From NCBI GenBank assembly GCA_963839175.1, contig CAWIUB010000051.1, positions 1-61,551 on the forward strand: a stretch of DNA of 61,551 nt, read 5' to 3'. Both the position numbers and the translations under genes were made by a program. Shown piece by piece: positions 1 to 9,330 of the stretch (position 1 is the stretch's first letter; each line of letters opens with the position of its first letter). Source of the stretch: CAWIUB01 sp963839175 (GTDB lineage: Bacteria > Actinomycetota > Actinomycetes > Mycobacteriales > Jatrophihabitantaceae). The notes under the pieces are model-generated. The model worked only from the letters and a program-made list of their open reading frames with translations. It was not told the origin of the DNA and searched no databases.

Positions 1-1315
1 CCGGGAAGTCCGTGGGTCATGGTGTGGCCGGGTAGAGCTGTAGGCCACCGAGGTGGAAGTAGATCGCGGTCTTGAAGTGCTCGCGGTTGCGGTAGCCACG
101 CGCTGAGACTCTGATCGCCTGGATGCGGGAGTTGAGGCCTTCGGCGCCGGCGTTGGTGATCCGGTGGGCGAAGTAGGACAGCAGCCCCGCCTGGTGACGT
201 TTGAGTGTCTTAGCCGCGTCGATGATCGGTTTGAGCCGGCAGTGGGTGGCCCAGAAGTACCAGCGGTTGAAGTGCTTGGCCGCCCAGCCGCGGCGCTTAT
301 AGGACCAGAAGTGCCGCAGGCTCTCCTTGATCGCCCACGCCCGCGCGGTGCGCAGGTCGCCGGCCTGCAGCGTGGCGAACCGGTCGGCGTGACGGTCGGG
401 CAGGTTCTCGGCCGAGTACAGCCAGAGGTACTTCGAACCGGCCAGGCTCTTGTCACCGGCCGCGACCAGCGCCCGGTTCTCTTGCTTGCGGACGGTGTCC
501 ACCGCGCCGGTGAGGTAGCCCATCAGGTGGTACCGGTCGAACACGATCTTGTCGTCCGGGTCGGTCAGGTGCGCGCGCACCGAGTTGGCGAACGGCTCCC
601 ACATGTCCATCGCGACCGCCTGAATGCCGGCCAGCTGCTCGGGCGTGAACTTCTCGAAGTAGCCGTCCAGGCTGGCCTGGCGTCGCTCGTCGGCGATGTA
701 GTCCACGGTGCCGGTGTCCAGGTCGGCGACCACGGTGATGTAGTCCTGTCCCCGCCCGGCCGCCTTCTCATCGACCCCGACATGCGCCGGGGCGGTCAGT
801 GGTTTCGCGGTCAGGCCCCGGGCCACCGCGCGGTCCATCAGGTGCCACGCCTCATCCCAGCTGACCCGCAGCAACCCGGCCGCGGAGGCCACGTCGCAGG
901 CGGCGAGCACGTCGATGGCCAGCCGCTCGAACAACACGGTGAACCGTGCGTGCGGCTCAGCCCACGGCAGCCGCACCTGCCGCACCCCGTGCTCGGGGCA
1001 CTCGACCCGCGGCGGGCGGGCGTGCAGGAACGTCAAGAACGCACACGAGTCCAGATGCCGCCAAGCCCGCTCCTCGGCGTGGTCGTAGACCGCCAGCTCC
1101 CGCTCGCAGTCCGGGCACGCGAACCGCGTCCGGCCCGGATGCCCGACCCACACGTCCACCCGCCCGCCGGGGGCCGACAGCTCGACGCGATCAACCTCCC
1201 ACGGCGCGACCAACCCCAGCAGATGGCGGTACAACTCGGTGTCGCGCATGCGACAGATCCTGCCGCCAAGCGCCCGTCACACCCAGACCCGACCCACGAA
1301 GAACCCGGAAGCGCC
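1..1315 (-). mobile_element. ISL3-family insertion sequence, copy A (left end cut by window edge)
   Basis: The element is the same as copy B at 59418-60739 apart from 6 bp lost at the window edge. Its right terminal inverted repeat, CCCGGAAGCGCC, is at 1304-1315 and matches the left repeat GGCGCTTCCGGG of copy B. It carries one transposase gene. It is inserted in the 3' end of an efflux gene, so that gene's last codons now run into the IS. Its left target duplication lies outside the window and cannot be checked; the right flank starts CCAAAACG. Confidence 0.93.
17..1249 (-). CDS. ISL3-family transposase (copy A)
   Basis: A 410-residue DDE transposase. The N-terminus has a zinc-ribbon of the ISL3 type (CPDCE near residue 46 and CPEHG near residue 84), followed by an HTH-like segment (VSWDEAWHLMDRAV) and the catalytic core. 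Core motifs are VGVDEKAAGRG (first Asp), AVAMDMWEPFANSV (second Asp) and a C-terminal EGLNSRIQAIR (Glu). This motif order is characteristic of ISL3 (transposase_12). The protein is identical to that of copy B, which implies very recent duplication. The ATG is 66 bp inside the right terminal repeat. Nothing in it looks damaged, so it is probably active. Confidence 0.93.
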   Translation of the reverse strand: MRDTELYRHLLGLVAPWEVDRVELSAPGGRVDVWVGHPGRTRFACPDCERELAVYDHAEERAWRHLDSCAFLTFLHARPPRVECPEHGVRQVRLPWAEPHARFTVLFERLAIDVLAACDVASAAGLLRVSWDEAWHLMDRAVARGLTAKPLTAPAHVGVDEKAAGRGQDYITVVADLDTGTVDYIADERRQASLDGYFEKFTPEQLAGIQAVAMDMWEPFANSVRAHLTDPDDKIVFDRYHLMGYLTGAVDTVRKQENRALVAAGDKSLAGSKYLWLYSAENLPDRHADRFATLQAGDLRTARAWAIKESLRHFWSYKRRGWAAKHFNRWYFWATHCRLKPIIDAAKTLKRHQAGLLSYFAHRITNAGAEGLNSRIQAIRVSARGYRNREHFKTAIYFHLGGLQLYPATP

Positions 1316-2274
1316 CCAAAACGTGGTCACGTAGCCGTGGATCGCGGCGTGATCGACGAGTGCCGGCGTGGGGCGACCGTGGCTGGTCAGGTAGCTGGTC
1401 ACGGCGCTTGCGGCCAGCGTGTTCAGCAGCGCGGTGCCGATCGAGCCACCGACTTGCTGGCCAGTGTTCACCAGGGCCGAGGCGACGCCTGAGTCGTCAG
1501 GATCGACGCCGGCCGTGGCGAGGCTCATGGCCGAGGAGAAGACCAGGCCCAGGCCGACGCCCAGGACGAGCGTGCCGGGCAGCACGTGCACAGCGTAGGA
1601 GGAGTCGACGTTGATGCCGGTGAGCAGCACCATGCCCACAGCGGCGAGCGCCATGCCGGGACCGACCAGCCAGCGAGGTCCGACCCGAGAGGCCAGAACG
1701 GAATTCCCGATCATCGATGTGAGCATGAGCGCGGCCACCATGGGCAGGAAGGCGACGCCGGTCATGACGGCGCTGTACCCGAGCAAGCCCTGCAGATAGT
1801 AGGTCAGGAACAGGAACGCCCCAAAGACGCCGACGCCGGCGATGAAGATGGCCAGATAGGCGCCGCTGCGGTTGCGGTCGGCGAGGATGCGCAGTGGCAG
1901 CAGCGGGTTGACCGAATGCGTCTGGATGGCGATGAACGCTCCTAGCAGCACGATTCCGGCGAGCAGGAAGCCGAGCGTCACCGGATCGGCCCAGCCGCCG
2001 GACTCGGCGTGCGAGAACCCGTAGACGAGGCTGAACAGTCCAGCCGAGACGGTGACGATGCCGGGCACGTCTAGGCGCGGGCGGTGGTCGGCGGGCTGGT
2101 TGCGCAGCAGCGCCATCCCGCCCACGAACGCGAACGCCGCGAAGATCAGGTTGACGTACATGCACCAGCGCCACGACAGGTACTCGGTCAACACACCGCC
2201 GAGCAGCAGCCCGACGGCAGCGCCGCCCCCCGCGATCGCACCGTAGATGCCGAAAGCCCGGGCGCGTTCCTTAG
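1316..2274 (-). pseudogene. DHA2-family MFS efflux transporter, C-terminal part (interrupted)
   Basis: This is the continuation of the transporter that starts at 4827. It begins at KERARAFGIYGAIAGGG and runs through the remaining membrane helices of a 14-TM drug:H+ antiporter of the EmrB/QacA type, including the segment GVLTEYLSWRWCMYVN. It is separated from the N-terminal part by a 2.1-kb IS (2275-4378). At the other end ISL3 copy A cuts it after VTTFWG, so the last helix region is replaced by IS-encoded residues. Two independent insertions in one gene make it very unlikely to work. Removing the 2275-4378 element rejoins the frame exactly. Confidence 0.88.
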
Positions 2275-4378
2275 CGCGGCCTTCCGCGCAGCGTTTTTGG
2301 CCTTCGGTGTCGTGAGGCATTCCGCCTGGCTATGAGGTTTGGGCCTATGTGGTTGACGATTGCGGCGTGATGCTGGTGCAGCCGGGTTCAGGGCAAGGGT
2401 TGATTAAGCTGTTCCTTGGACTAGCGGTCAACTGATTAGCACGACTGACTCAAGCTGCCCGCCCTTACTCAGATACGCGGTGCTAGGCAGCAATTCCGGC
2501 GATATCAAGTCATCTCCAGCAGTGACCGGACTACAACACGCGACGCTGGCCTTCCGGCTGCGTGAGAGTTGACATGGTAGATATGCGATGTGGCAGCGGA
2601 ATCGGCCCCGCGATCCGGTGGGGAGGTGTTCGCCCGCCCGTCTCAGCTGAACCAGCGTCGGTACGAGGCGATCCGCGCCTACCTGTACGAGCGTGCACCG
2701 ATCGGTGAGGCCGCCGCCCGGTTCGGCTACACCCGCTCGGCGCTGGCCTCCCTGGTCCGCGACTTCCGCGCCGGCAAGCTGGCGCTGTTCGCCGAGCCGG
2801 GCAGGCCCGGCCGCACGAGCGCGCCGCGCAAGGACGCCGCCCGCGGCCGGGTGATCGAGCTGCGCCGGCGGGGCCTGTCGGTGTATGAGATCAGTGCCCG
2901 GCTCGCCGCCGAAGGCCGCCCGCTCAACCGCACCTCCGTCGGCGAGATCCTCGCCGAGGAGGGCTTCGGCCGGCTGCTGCGCGGCCCCGCCGCCGAGGCC
3001 AGCACCAGCCCGGCCACCGCGGGCCGCGACACCCGGCTGGCCCGGGCCTCGGTCCTCGACTTCGCCGCCTTGCCCGCCCGTGTCGACACCAGGCTGGCCG
3101 GGCTGTTGCTGACCGTCCCGGACCTGGTCGGCTTGGACCTGCCCGCCCTGGCGCGGGCGGCCGGCTACCCCGGCACGCAGGTCATCCCCGCCGTGTCCTG
3201 GTTGCTGTCGCTGCTGGCCCTCAAGCTGACCGGCACCCGGCGGGTCTCCCACGTCGATGACCTGCTCACCGACCCGGCCAGCGCCCTGTTCGCCGGGCTG
3301 GCGATCCTGCCGAAGAAGTCCGCGCTCACCAGCTACTCCTACCGGCTCTCCCACGACCACCAGCGGGCCTTCCTGGCCGCGCTGGACCAGAAGATGATCG
3401 CCTCCGGGCTCGCCGCCGGCGCCGAGGCGATCTTCGACCTGGACTTCCACGCGGTCATGCACTGGGGCCGTGACCCGGTGCTGGAAAAGCACTACGTCCC
3501 CACCCGGTCCCAACGTGTCCGCAGCGTGCTGACCTTCTTCGCCCAAGACAGCGGCACCCACAACCTGGTCTACGCCAACGCCGACCTGTCCAAGGCCACC
3601 CAGGCCCGTGAGGTGCTCGCGTTCTGCGACCACTGGAAGCAGGTGTCCGGATCAGACCCGACGATGCTGATCATGGACCAGAAGGTCACCACCCAGAACG
3701 TCCTCGGCGAACTGGACCAGCGCGGGGTCAAGTTCGCCACCCTGCGGATGCGCTCACCCGCCCTGGTCAGGCACATCAACGCCCTGACCAGCACCGACTA
3801 CAAGCCCCTCACCCTGGACCGGCCCGGCCCGCACAACCGGCCCAAGGTCGCCGAGTCCGCCGCCGTGGCACTGACCTCCTACCCCGGCACCGTTCGCCAA
3901 CTCATCATCACCGGCCTCGGCCGCGACCAACCCACCGTCCTCATCACCAACGACCACGCCATCACCACCAAGGCGCTCATCGAGCGCTACGCCCGGCGGA
4001 TGACCATCGAGCAGCGCCTCGCCGAGATCATCCGCGCGTTCTGCGCCGACGCCCTGTCCAGCACCGTCAACCTCAACGTCGACCTCGACATCACGCTCTG
4101 CGTCCTGGCCCAAGCCCTGCTCGCCGCGTTCCGCGCCCGCCTCGGCGGCGGCTACGCCACCGCTACCCCCGACACCCTCCAGCGGCGCTTCCTCGACAGC
4201 TCCGGAACCATCGACATCAACGGCGACCAGATCACCGTCCGCATCGACCGGCGCGCATACTCACCCGTCCTACGCCAAGCCAGCCTCCCCGCCGACACCA
4301 CCGTGCCCTGGTGGCACGGCCGCCGCCTCCACTTCGAATTCAGCTGACGAGGCCGAAGAAGCTGCGTGGAAATCCGCG
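2275..4378 (+). mobile_element. 2.1-kb DDE insertion sequence inside the MFS gene
   Basis: Ends were placed by comparing both sides of the broken transporter. Imperfect inverted repeats of about 30 bp are visible: left CGCGGCCTTCCGCGCAGC at 2275, right (reverse complement) CGCGGATTTCCACGCAGC ending at 4378. The flanking 4-bp direct repeat TTAG lies at 2271-2274 and 4379-4382. Excision leaving one TTAG restores the codons for TFTDAKERARAF. About 315 bp precede the transposase start inside the element, with no other gene seen. The ISfinder family is not certain. Confidence 0.85.
2590..4347 (+). CDS. Large DDE transposase with N-terminal helix-turn-helix
   Basis: A 585-residue transposase starting at GTG. 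Residues about 15-130 form tandem HTH segments (PIGEAAARFGYTRSALASL, then GLSVYEISARLAAEGRPLN). The DDE core follows: FDLDFHAVMHW (first Asp), LIMDQKVTTQNVL (second Asp) and RMTIEQRLAEIIRAF (Glu), the spacing seen in IS4/IS1380-like folds. The start was chosen as the first in-frame codon that keeps the whole HTH. Its architecture (HTH plus a D, D-x-G-like, E core) resembles that of the transposase at 6377, but the two are not close relatives. I do not assign an IS family. Confidence 0.85.
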   Translation: MAAESAPRSGGEVFARPSQLNQRRYEAIRAYLYERAPIGEAAARFGYTRSALASLVRDFRAGKLALFAEPGRPGRTSAPRKDAARGRVIELRRRGLSVYEISARLAAEGRPLNRTSVGEILAEEGFGRLLRGPAAEASTSPATAGRDTRLARASVLDFAALPARVDTRLAGLLLTVPDLVGLDLPALARAAGYPGTQVIPAVSWLLSLLALKLTGTRRVSHVDDLLTDPASALFAGLAILPKKSALTSYSYRLSHDHQRAFLAALDQKMIASGLAAGAEAIFDLDFHAVMHWGRDPVLEKHYVPTRSQRVRSVLTFFAQDSGTHNLVYANADLSKATQAREVLAFCDHWKQVSGSDPTMLIMDQKVTTQNVLGELDQRGVKFATLRMRSPALVRHINALTSTDYKPLTLDRPGPHNRPKVAESAAVALTSYPGTVRQLIITGLGRDQPTVLITNDHAITTKALIERYARRMTIEQRLAEIIRAFCADALSSTVNLNVDLDITLCVLAQALLAAFRARLGGGYATATPDTLQRRFLDSSGTIDINGDQITVRIDRRAYSPVLRQASLPADTTVPWWHGRRLHFEFS

Positions 4379-4827
4379 TTAGCGTCGGTGAAAGTGGTCG
4401 TCAGCAGCGACAACCCGGCCGGTGCGAGCAAAGCGCCGAACCCGCCCTGCACAGCGCGGGAGGCGACGAGCATGCCGAATCCGGTGGCGGCACCGCCTAC
4501 CGCGGAGGCCACCGCAAAGCCGGCCAGGCCGATCAGGAAGATCCGCTTGCGGCCGACGAGATCAGCCAGGCGACCGCCGAGCAGCAGCAGGCTGCCGAAC
4601 GCGAGGGCGTAGGCCGTGACGATCCACTGCCGGTCGCCGTCGCTGAAGCCCAGCGCGCGTTGCGCCGACGGCAGCGCGATGTTCACGACAGTCGTATCCA
4701 GCACGACCATCAACTGCGCCACCGCGAGAACGGCGAGGATCGCCCACCTGCGGGTGTGATGCGGATTGTGCGGCGTGCCCGCGGGCACCTCGCTGGTCCG
4801 GGTCGGTGCCTCGACTGCGGCGGTCAT
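4379..4827 (-). pseudogene. DHA2-family MFS efflux transporter, N-terminal part (interrupted)
   Basis: This is the first part of a 14-TM drug:H+ antiporter. After a soluble leader come TM1 (WAILAVLAVAQLMVVLD), the DHA2 motif D1 (LDTTVVNIALPSA) and motif A (GGRLADLVGRKR). The authentic sequence stops at TTFTDA, where the 2.1-kb IS begins; the gene continues at 2274. The start ATG at 4827 follows a good Shine-Dalgarno sequence (GAGGAGC). A TetR-type palindrome and a Crp-type site lie just upstream. As it stands it would make only a 150-180 residue fragment with an IS-encoded tail. Confidence 0.88.
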
Positions 4828-4846
4828 AGTTGCTCCTCAGCAAAAG

Positions 4847-4861
4847 GGAGTGAGGTACTCC
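4847..4861. promoter_or_regulatory. Candidate TetR-type operator before the MFS gene
   Basis: GGAGT and ACTCC form an inverted repeat separated by GAGGT, 20 bp upstream of the transporter start codon. Such palindromes overlapping drug-exporter promoters are normally TetR-family sites. No tetR gene is adjacent, so the regulator is unknown. Confidence 0.4.
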
Positions 4862-4916
4862 GTTTTCGTCTTGGAAACGTTAACAAGAAACCGGAGCGGA
4901 GCACTACGTTTTAGTC

Positions 4917-4930
4917 GTGACCTGCGTCAC
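4917..4930. promoter_or_regulatory. Candidate Crp/GlxR-type binding site
   Basis: GTGA-CCTGCG-TCAC matches the Crp-family pattern GTGA-N6-TCAC and is part of a longer perfect palindrome (TCGTGAC/GTCACGA). It lies 90 bp upstream of the MFS start and 113 bp downstream of the hypX stop. The same pattern precedes the secreted proteins at 13003 and 34478. Confidence 0.45.
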
Positions 4931-5044
4931 GAAACCCATGACATCCTGAAGCAGGAGCTGAATGCCCCGCCAGCGGTGTGTCGTACCGAGGACAAGGAGG
5001 CCCGTGAGGAGCTCCGGGTCGAGCCGCCGCTTGCACCCAAGTGC

Positions 5045-6228
5045 TTACGCGCCGAGTGCCTGCCCCTGCGGTCCGTTCAGGAAGCCGGCGGCGGGGGTGA
5101 GAGCAGGTGTCGTTGCGGGCCGTGGTTGCTTGGTGACGAAGGCCCGCCGGGTCGCAGCGAAGTCGTGCCGGTCGCCGTAGATGTCGCGACTCATTTCTGC
5201 GAGTTCCTGGACCCGGTAGGTGTCCAGCGGTCGGCGTCGCTCGTCTTCCACCCGGCCGGCACATTTGGCCTCGAGCAACCGGTCGTAGTCATCACGCATG
5301 GCCAGCGCAGCGGCATACTCGGACACCGTCTGATCGAATTCCTCACGCGACCCCGGCACCAACCTGTCGGCGAGACCGATGCGAGTGGCCTCCTCGGCGC
5401 CAATGGGTTGACACTGCTCGGTCAGCCGCCGTGCCTCGTCGTCGCCAACCCGGCGCGGCAGGACGTACGTCCAGTACTCGGACCCGTACAGACCCATGGT
5501 GCGGTAGTGGGGGTTGAGCACGACTCCGTCACGGAGTACGACGCGGTCGGCGCCGAGCGGCAGCACGGCGCCTCCACCGCCGGCGTTACCGGCGACTGCC
5601 GCCACCACGATCTGGTTGGTGCAGGTGATGATCTCGCGGCACACGTCATCGATGGCGTTGATGTTGTGCCACGCCTCCGTCGCAGGATTGGCGGCCGCCT
5701 CGATGACGTTCAGGTGGATGCCGTTGGAGAAGGTCTCCCCGCCACGGATGACCAGCACCCGCGTGTCCAGCGCCGCCGCTCGCCGCAGCGCCGTGGCCAA
5801 CCGCCGGCAATCACCGGAGGACATTGCGCCGTTGTAGAAGTCGAAGGACAGGATGCCGACACGGCCGACGCGCTGGTAGGCGATGTCTCGGATTCCCGCT
5901 TGGTCTGGTGACTGCGCCGGAGGGTCGAGCACCTCCGGTACGCCGGTCAGGTGATCGCAGAGCGCGACGGTCGTGGGCAGCTTGATCGACACGCCGCGGG
6001 TGGGATCCGAGAGTCGCACCTGGCCGATCCACACGGCACCGTCACCGGTCCGTACGAGCACACCGCCGTGACGGCGAGCGGCGATGCTGCCCGGCTCGCC
6101 AGCGGACAGCGGCCTGCCAGGGTGGGCGTCGTACACGTAAGCCGCCCGCCCGAGCAGGGTTGTGCGCACGCCAGGCGAACCGTCTGCAGCACGGATGCGA
6201 CGGACGATGCGATCGGTCGGGTCGGCCC
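5045..6228 (-). pseudogene. hypX: hypX, C-terminal enoyl-CoA-hydratase-like part (interrupted)
   Basis: This is the second part of the gene that begins at 9179. It starts at DPTDRIVRRIRAADGSPGV, the HypX linker that follows the formyltransferase module, and ends with a crotonase-fold domain. Oxyanion-hole segments GGETFSNGIHLN and GNAGGGGAVLPLGAD are visible. In HypX this domain decarbonylates formyl-CoA to release CO for the NiFe hydrogenase active site. Joining 8627-9179 to 5045-6228 gives 1737 nt, that is 578 residues plus stop, which is the normal family length. No other hyp or hydrogenase gene is in the window. Confidence 0.88.
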
Positions 6229-8621
6229 CAGAACTCCTGACATGTAGGTGGCTGGCCGCCACCTTTCGCTTGTGAATGTTGGGCTGTTGGCGTGTCGGTG
6301 GGGTGACCGCAGCTCGTTTCGTGGGATCATTTCCGGAAAGGTTGGAGCGGATTTCGGGGGTGGCAGGGTGGGTCGGGTGAGCCAGCCGGTGCTGCTGCTG
6401 CTGCCCGCCGATGCGGTGCCGATCGGCCCTGTGGCCGGGCTTGTGGAGGGGCCGCAGGGCGGGGTCGTGTACGTGTCGGGCCTGGTCACGTTCGTGTTCG
6501 CGGCCGGTGACGAGGTCGGGCGGCGGCTGGCCGCGGTCCAGCTGGTGAGCACGAAGATCGCGACCGCGGCCGCGGTCGCCCGGGCGTTCGGGGTCGGCAT
6601 CGTGACGCTGTGGCGGTGGACGAGCGGCTACGACAGCGCCGGGGTGGCCGGGTTGATCCCGGCCAAGACCGGCCCGAAAGGCCCGTCGAAGCTCACCGAG
6701 CAGGTCGCGGCCTGGATCCGTGACCTGGACGGGCAGGGCCTGAGCCTGGCCGCGATCGCCGCCCGCAGCGGGGTGAGCACGGCGACGGTGCGGGTGGCGT
6801 TGGGCCGCCGCAGGGGCAGCGCCGGCTGGGAAGCCCGCCAGACGGTCACCGCCGACGCGGCCACGGCATGCGGCGGCGAGGCGGGCGCTGCCGGCGGCAA
6901 CGTCGAGGGCGGGCCGGCGTTGCCGGTGCTGCCGATGCCGCGCCCGCGCACCGCGGAGCGGGAGCTGGCCCGCACCGGCCTGCTGCCCGAGGCGCCGCCG
7001 GTGTTCACCGAGGGGGCGCACCTGCCGCTCGCCGGGCTGCTGCTGATCCTGCCCGCGCTCGCGGTCACCGGGCTGGTCGAGGCGTTCGAGGCGACCTACG
7101 GGCGGCTACGTAACGGGTTCTACGGGCTGCGGGCGACGCTGCTGATGCTGCTGTTTTTGGCCCTGCTGCGCGACCCGCGCGCCGAGGGCGCGACCCGCAT
7201 CCGCCCGGCCGACCTCGGCCGGCTGCTCGGGCTGGACCGGGCACCGGAGGTCAAGACGCTGCGACGCAAACTGATCGAGCTCGCCGGGCACGGCCGCGGC
7301 GCGCAGCTGCAGTCCGCACTCGCGAAAGCACACGCCGCCGCCCGGCCGCAGGCGCTGGGGTTCCTCCACGTCGACGGGCACGTGCGCGTGTACTCGGGCA
7401 CCCGGGAGCTGCCCAAGACCCACATCGCCCGGATGCACCTGGCCGGGCACGCCACCAACGAGACCTGGATCGCCGACGCCGACGCCGACCCGGTGCTCGT
7501 GGTCACCGCCCCACCCGCGGCCAGCCTCGCCGCCGAACTGGTGCGGCTGCTGCCCGACCTGCGTACCCTGCTCGGTCCGGACCGCCGCGCCACGGTGATC
7601 TTCGACCGCGGCGGCTGGTCCCCGGACACGTTCGCGAAGATCCTGGCCGCCGGCATGGACGTGCTCACCTACCGCAAGGCACCCTTCGACCGGCTCGGCG
7701 ACGACGCGTTCACCGAACACACCTTCACCGACCCCGACGGCGACACGCGCACCTACCAGCTCGCCCAGACCACCGTCGACCTGCCGCTGCCCGACGGCGG
7801 CACCGTCACCCTGCGCCAGATCCACCGCAAAGCCGCCGACGGCGCGCAGATCCCGGTGCTCACCTCGCGCACCGACCTGCCCGCCGCCGAACTGTGCTGG
7901 CGGCTGTCGGCCCGGTGGCGGCAAGAGAACTACTTCAAATACGCCCGGGCGCACTTCGCCCTCGACGCCCTGGACAGCTACGCCGACACCGCCGACGACC
8001 CCGACCGGCCCGTCCCCAACCCCGCCAAACACCAGGCGAAAGCCGCCGTCCAGGCCGCCCGCGCCAACCTAGCCGCCGCCGAGAACGGCATCGCCGCCGC
8101 CATCGACGACGCCGTGCAACGGGCCCGCCGCCCCGGCAGCGGCGGCACCGCCACCGTCGACCCCGCCGCCGACCGGGCACTCTCGGCCGCCCGCGACAAG
8201 CTCGACCAGGCCGCAGCAGGCTCACGGATCACCCCCAGCCACCTCCCGCTGCGCCAGGTCCGCCCCGACGCCCGGCTGCTCGACGAGCAACGCAAACTGA
8301 TCACCCACGCCATCCGCATCACCGCCTACAACGCCGAAACCACCCTCATGCGGATGCTCCGCCCGCACTACGCCCGAGCCGAAGACGAAGCCCGCGCCCT
8401 GCTCCGCGAAGCCATGACCCTCTCCGGCGACCTGCACATCACCGGCGACACCCTCCACGTCACCCTCGACCCCGCCACCGCACCACGACGCAGCCGCGCC
8501 CTGCACGCCCTCTGCCAGCAGCTCACCGCCACTGAAACCACCTACCCCGACACCCCCCTCAAGATCGTCTAGGCATCAAACAGCAGCCCAACACTTCATG
8601 ATCGAACTTAGTAGGATTCTG
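6229..8621 (+). mobile_element. 2.4-kb DDE insertion sequence inside hypX
   Basis: Ends were set by the hypX break. The 5-bp direct repeat GGCCC flanks it at 6224-6228 and 8622-8626. Short imperfect terminal repeats are seen: CAGAACTCCT on the left and CAGAATCCTA as the reverse complement of the right end. Removing the element plus one GGCCC restores the HypX frame through FCWADPTD. It carries one long transposase gene. Confidence 0.85.
6377..8572 (+). CDS. Large DDE transposase with N-terminal helix-turn-helix
   Basis: About 731 residues from the GTG chosen here (VSQPVLLLLPADAV); an upstream in-frame ATG at 6248 is possible but gives a low-complexity leader. HTH segments lie at about residues 60-140 (TAAAVARAFGVGIVTLWRW and LSLAAIAARSGVSTATVRV). 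Catalytic-type motifs are FLHVDGHVRVYSG, VIFDRGGWSPDTF and WRQENYFKYARAHF, the last like the R-x-E-N-(Y/F)-F block of IS4-superfamily enzymes. A long alanine-rich insertion near residues 560-640 separates this block from the C-terminus. Family not assigned. Confidence 0.83.
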   Translation: MSQPVLLLLPADAVPIGPVAGLVEGPQGGVVYVSGLVTFVFAAGDEVGRRLAAVQLVSTKIATAAAVARAFGVGIVTLWRWTSGYDSAGVAGLIPAKTGPKGPSKLTEQVAAWIRDLDGQGLSLAAIAARSGVSTATVRVALGRRRGSAGWEARQTVTADAATACGGEAGAAGGNVEGGPALPVLPMPRPRTAERELARTGLLPEAPPVFTEGAHLPLAGLLLILPALAVTGLVEAFEATYGRLRNGFYGLRATLLMLLFLALLRDPRAEGATRIRPADLGRLLGLDRAPEVKTLRRKLIELAGHGRGAQLQSALAKAHAAARPQALGFLHVDGHVRVYSGTRELPKTHIARMHLAGHATNETWIADADADPVLVVTAPPAASLAAELVRLLPDLRTLLGPDRRATVIFDRGGWSPDTFAKILAAGMDVLTYRKAPFDRLGDDAFTEHTFTDPDGDTRTYQLAQTTVDLPLPDGGTVTLRQIHRKAADGAQIPVLTSRTDLPAAELCWRLSARWRQENYFKYARAHFALDALDSYADTADDPDRPVPNPAKHQAKAAVQAARANLAAAENGIAAAIDDAVQRARRPGSGGTATVDPAADRALSAARDKLDQAAAGSRITPSHLPLRQVRPDARLLDEQRKLITHAIRITAYNAETTLMRMLRPHYARAEDEARALLREAMTLSGDLHITGDTLHVTLDPATAPRRSRALHALCQQLTATETTYPDTPLKIV

Positions 8622-8626
8622 GGCCC

Positions 8627-9179
8627 AGCAGAACGTCCGGTCGTTCTGACGCATCGTCGGCCGCGGTCGGCCCACGACGTCGGCGGCACGGTAGTCCACG
8701 GATAGGGGAACGAACGCCGGATCGTTCGCCTTGGCCACGACCTCGCGGATCAGGTCGCAAGCGGCGTCGGCGACCGGTCCGTTGTACAGGCTGCTCTTTC
8801 GGCGTGGCGTGCGGGCAAGGCGGAAGGTCCGGGCTGCCCAGACCGGACCGGCGTCCAGCTCTCCGACGGCCTGCAAGGCAGTGACGCCCCAGGTCGAGGC
8901 GCCTTCGGTGATGGCCCAGTCGAGCGACGACGCACCGCGATCACCAACCGGACCGGGATGGATGATGATCGTGCGGCAGCACGTCCACACGTCGTCCGGT
9001 ACCCGTTCGCGCAGGAACGGGCAGATGATCAGCTCCGGGTCAAAGGTAGAGACCGCGGCGCGCACCGCAGTTGAGTTCGCGCCGAGTTGGACAACGACGT
9101 CGTGGCCCGCGTTACGCAGGTCGATCCATGCCCGCTGACTCAGTCCGTTGAAGGACGAGCAGAGCAGCATTACCCGCAT
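8627..9179 (-). pseudogene. hypX: hypX, N-terminal formyltransferase part (interrupted)
   Basis: This is the start of HypX (HoxX). The first 184 residues are a formyltransferase fold like methionyl-tRNA formyltransferase, with IIHPGPVGDRGASSLDWAI as the folate/catalytic segment and SLYNGP further on. HypX takes the formyl group of N10-formyl-THF, passes it to CoA, and the C-terminal domain turns formyl-CoA into CO. The authentic sequence reaches QNDRTFCWA and is then replaced by IS-encoded residues. The ATG at 9179 has GGAGATGCC upstream. It is divergent from zwf, sharing a 151-bp promoter region. Confidence 0.88.
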
Positions 9180-9330
9180 GGCATCTCCGTGGCTGGTTCG
9201 TTACCTCTGACGGGGTGAGGAGACAAGCGCGCCCAGAACAGATACATGGAAGCGGCGGGCGGGTTCTTCTTGCCATCGCCGTTACCAGACGCATGCTGTA
9301 GACATGCTCGAGCAAAGCGGGAGGCCCGAC

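Noticed and set aside
164..1492. Long open frames antisense to transposases and other genes (also 2428-3633, 7106-8032, 43478-44506)
   Set aside because: They are Arg/Pro/Gly-rich shadows typical of high-GC genes, with no domains and fully overlapping well-supported genes.
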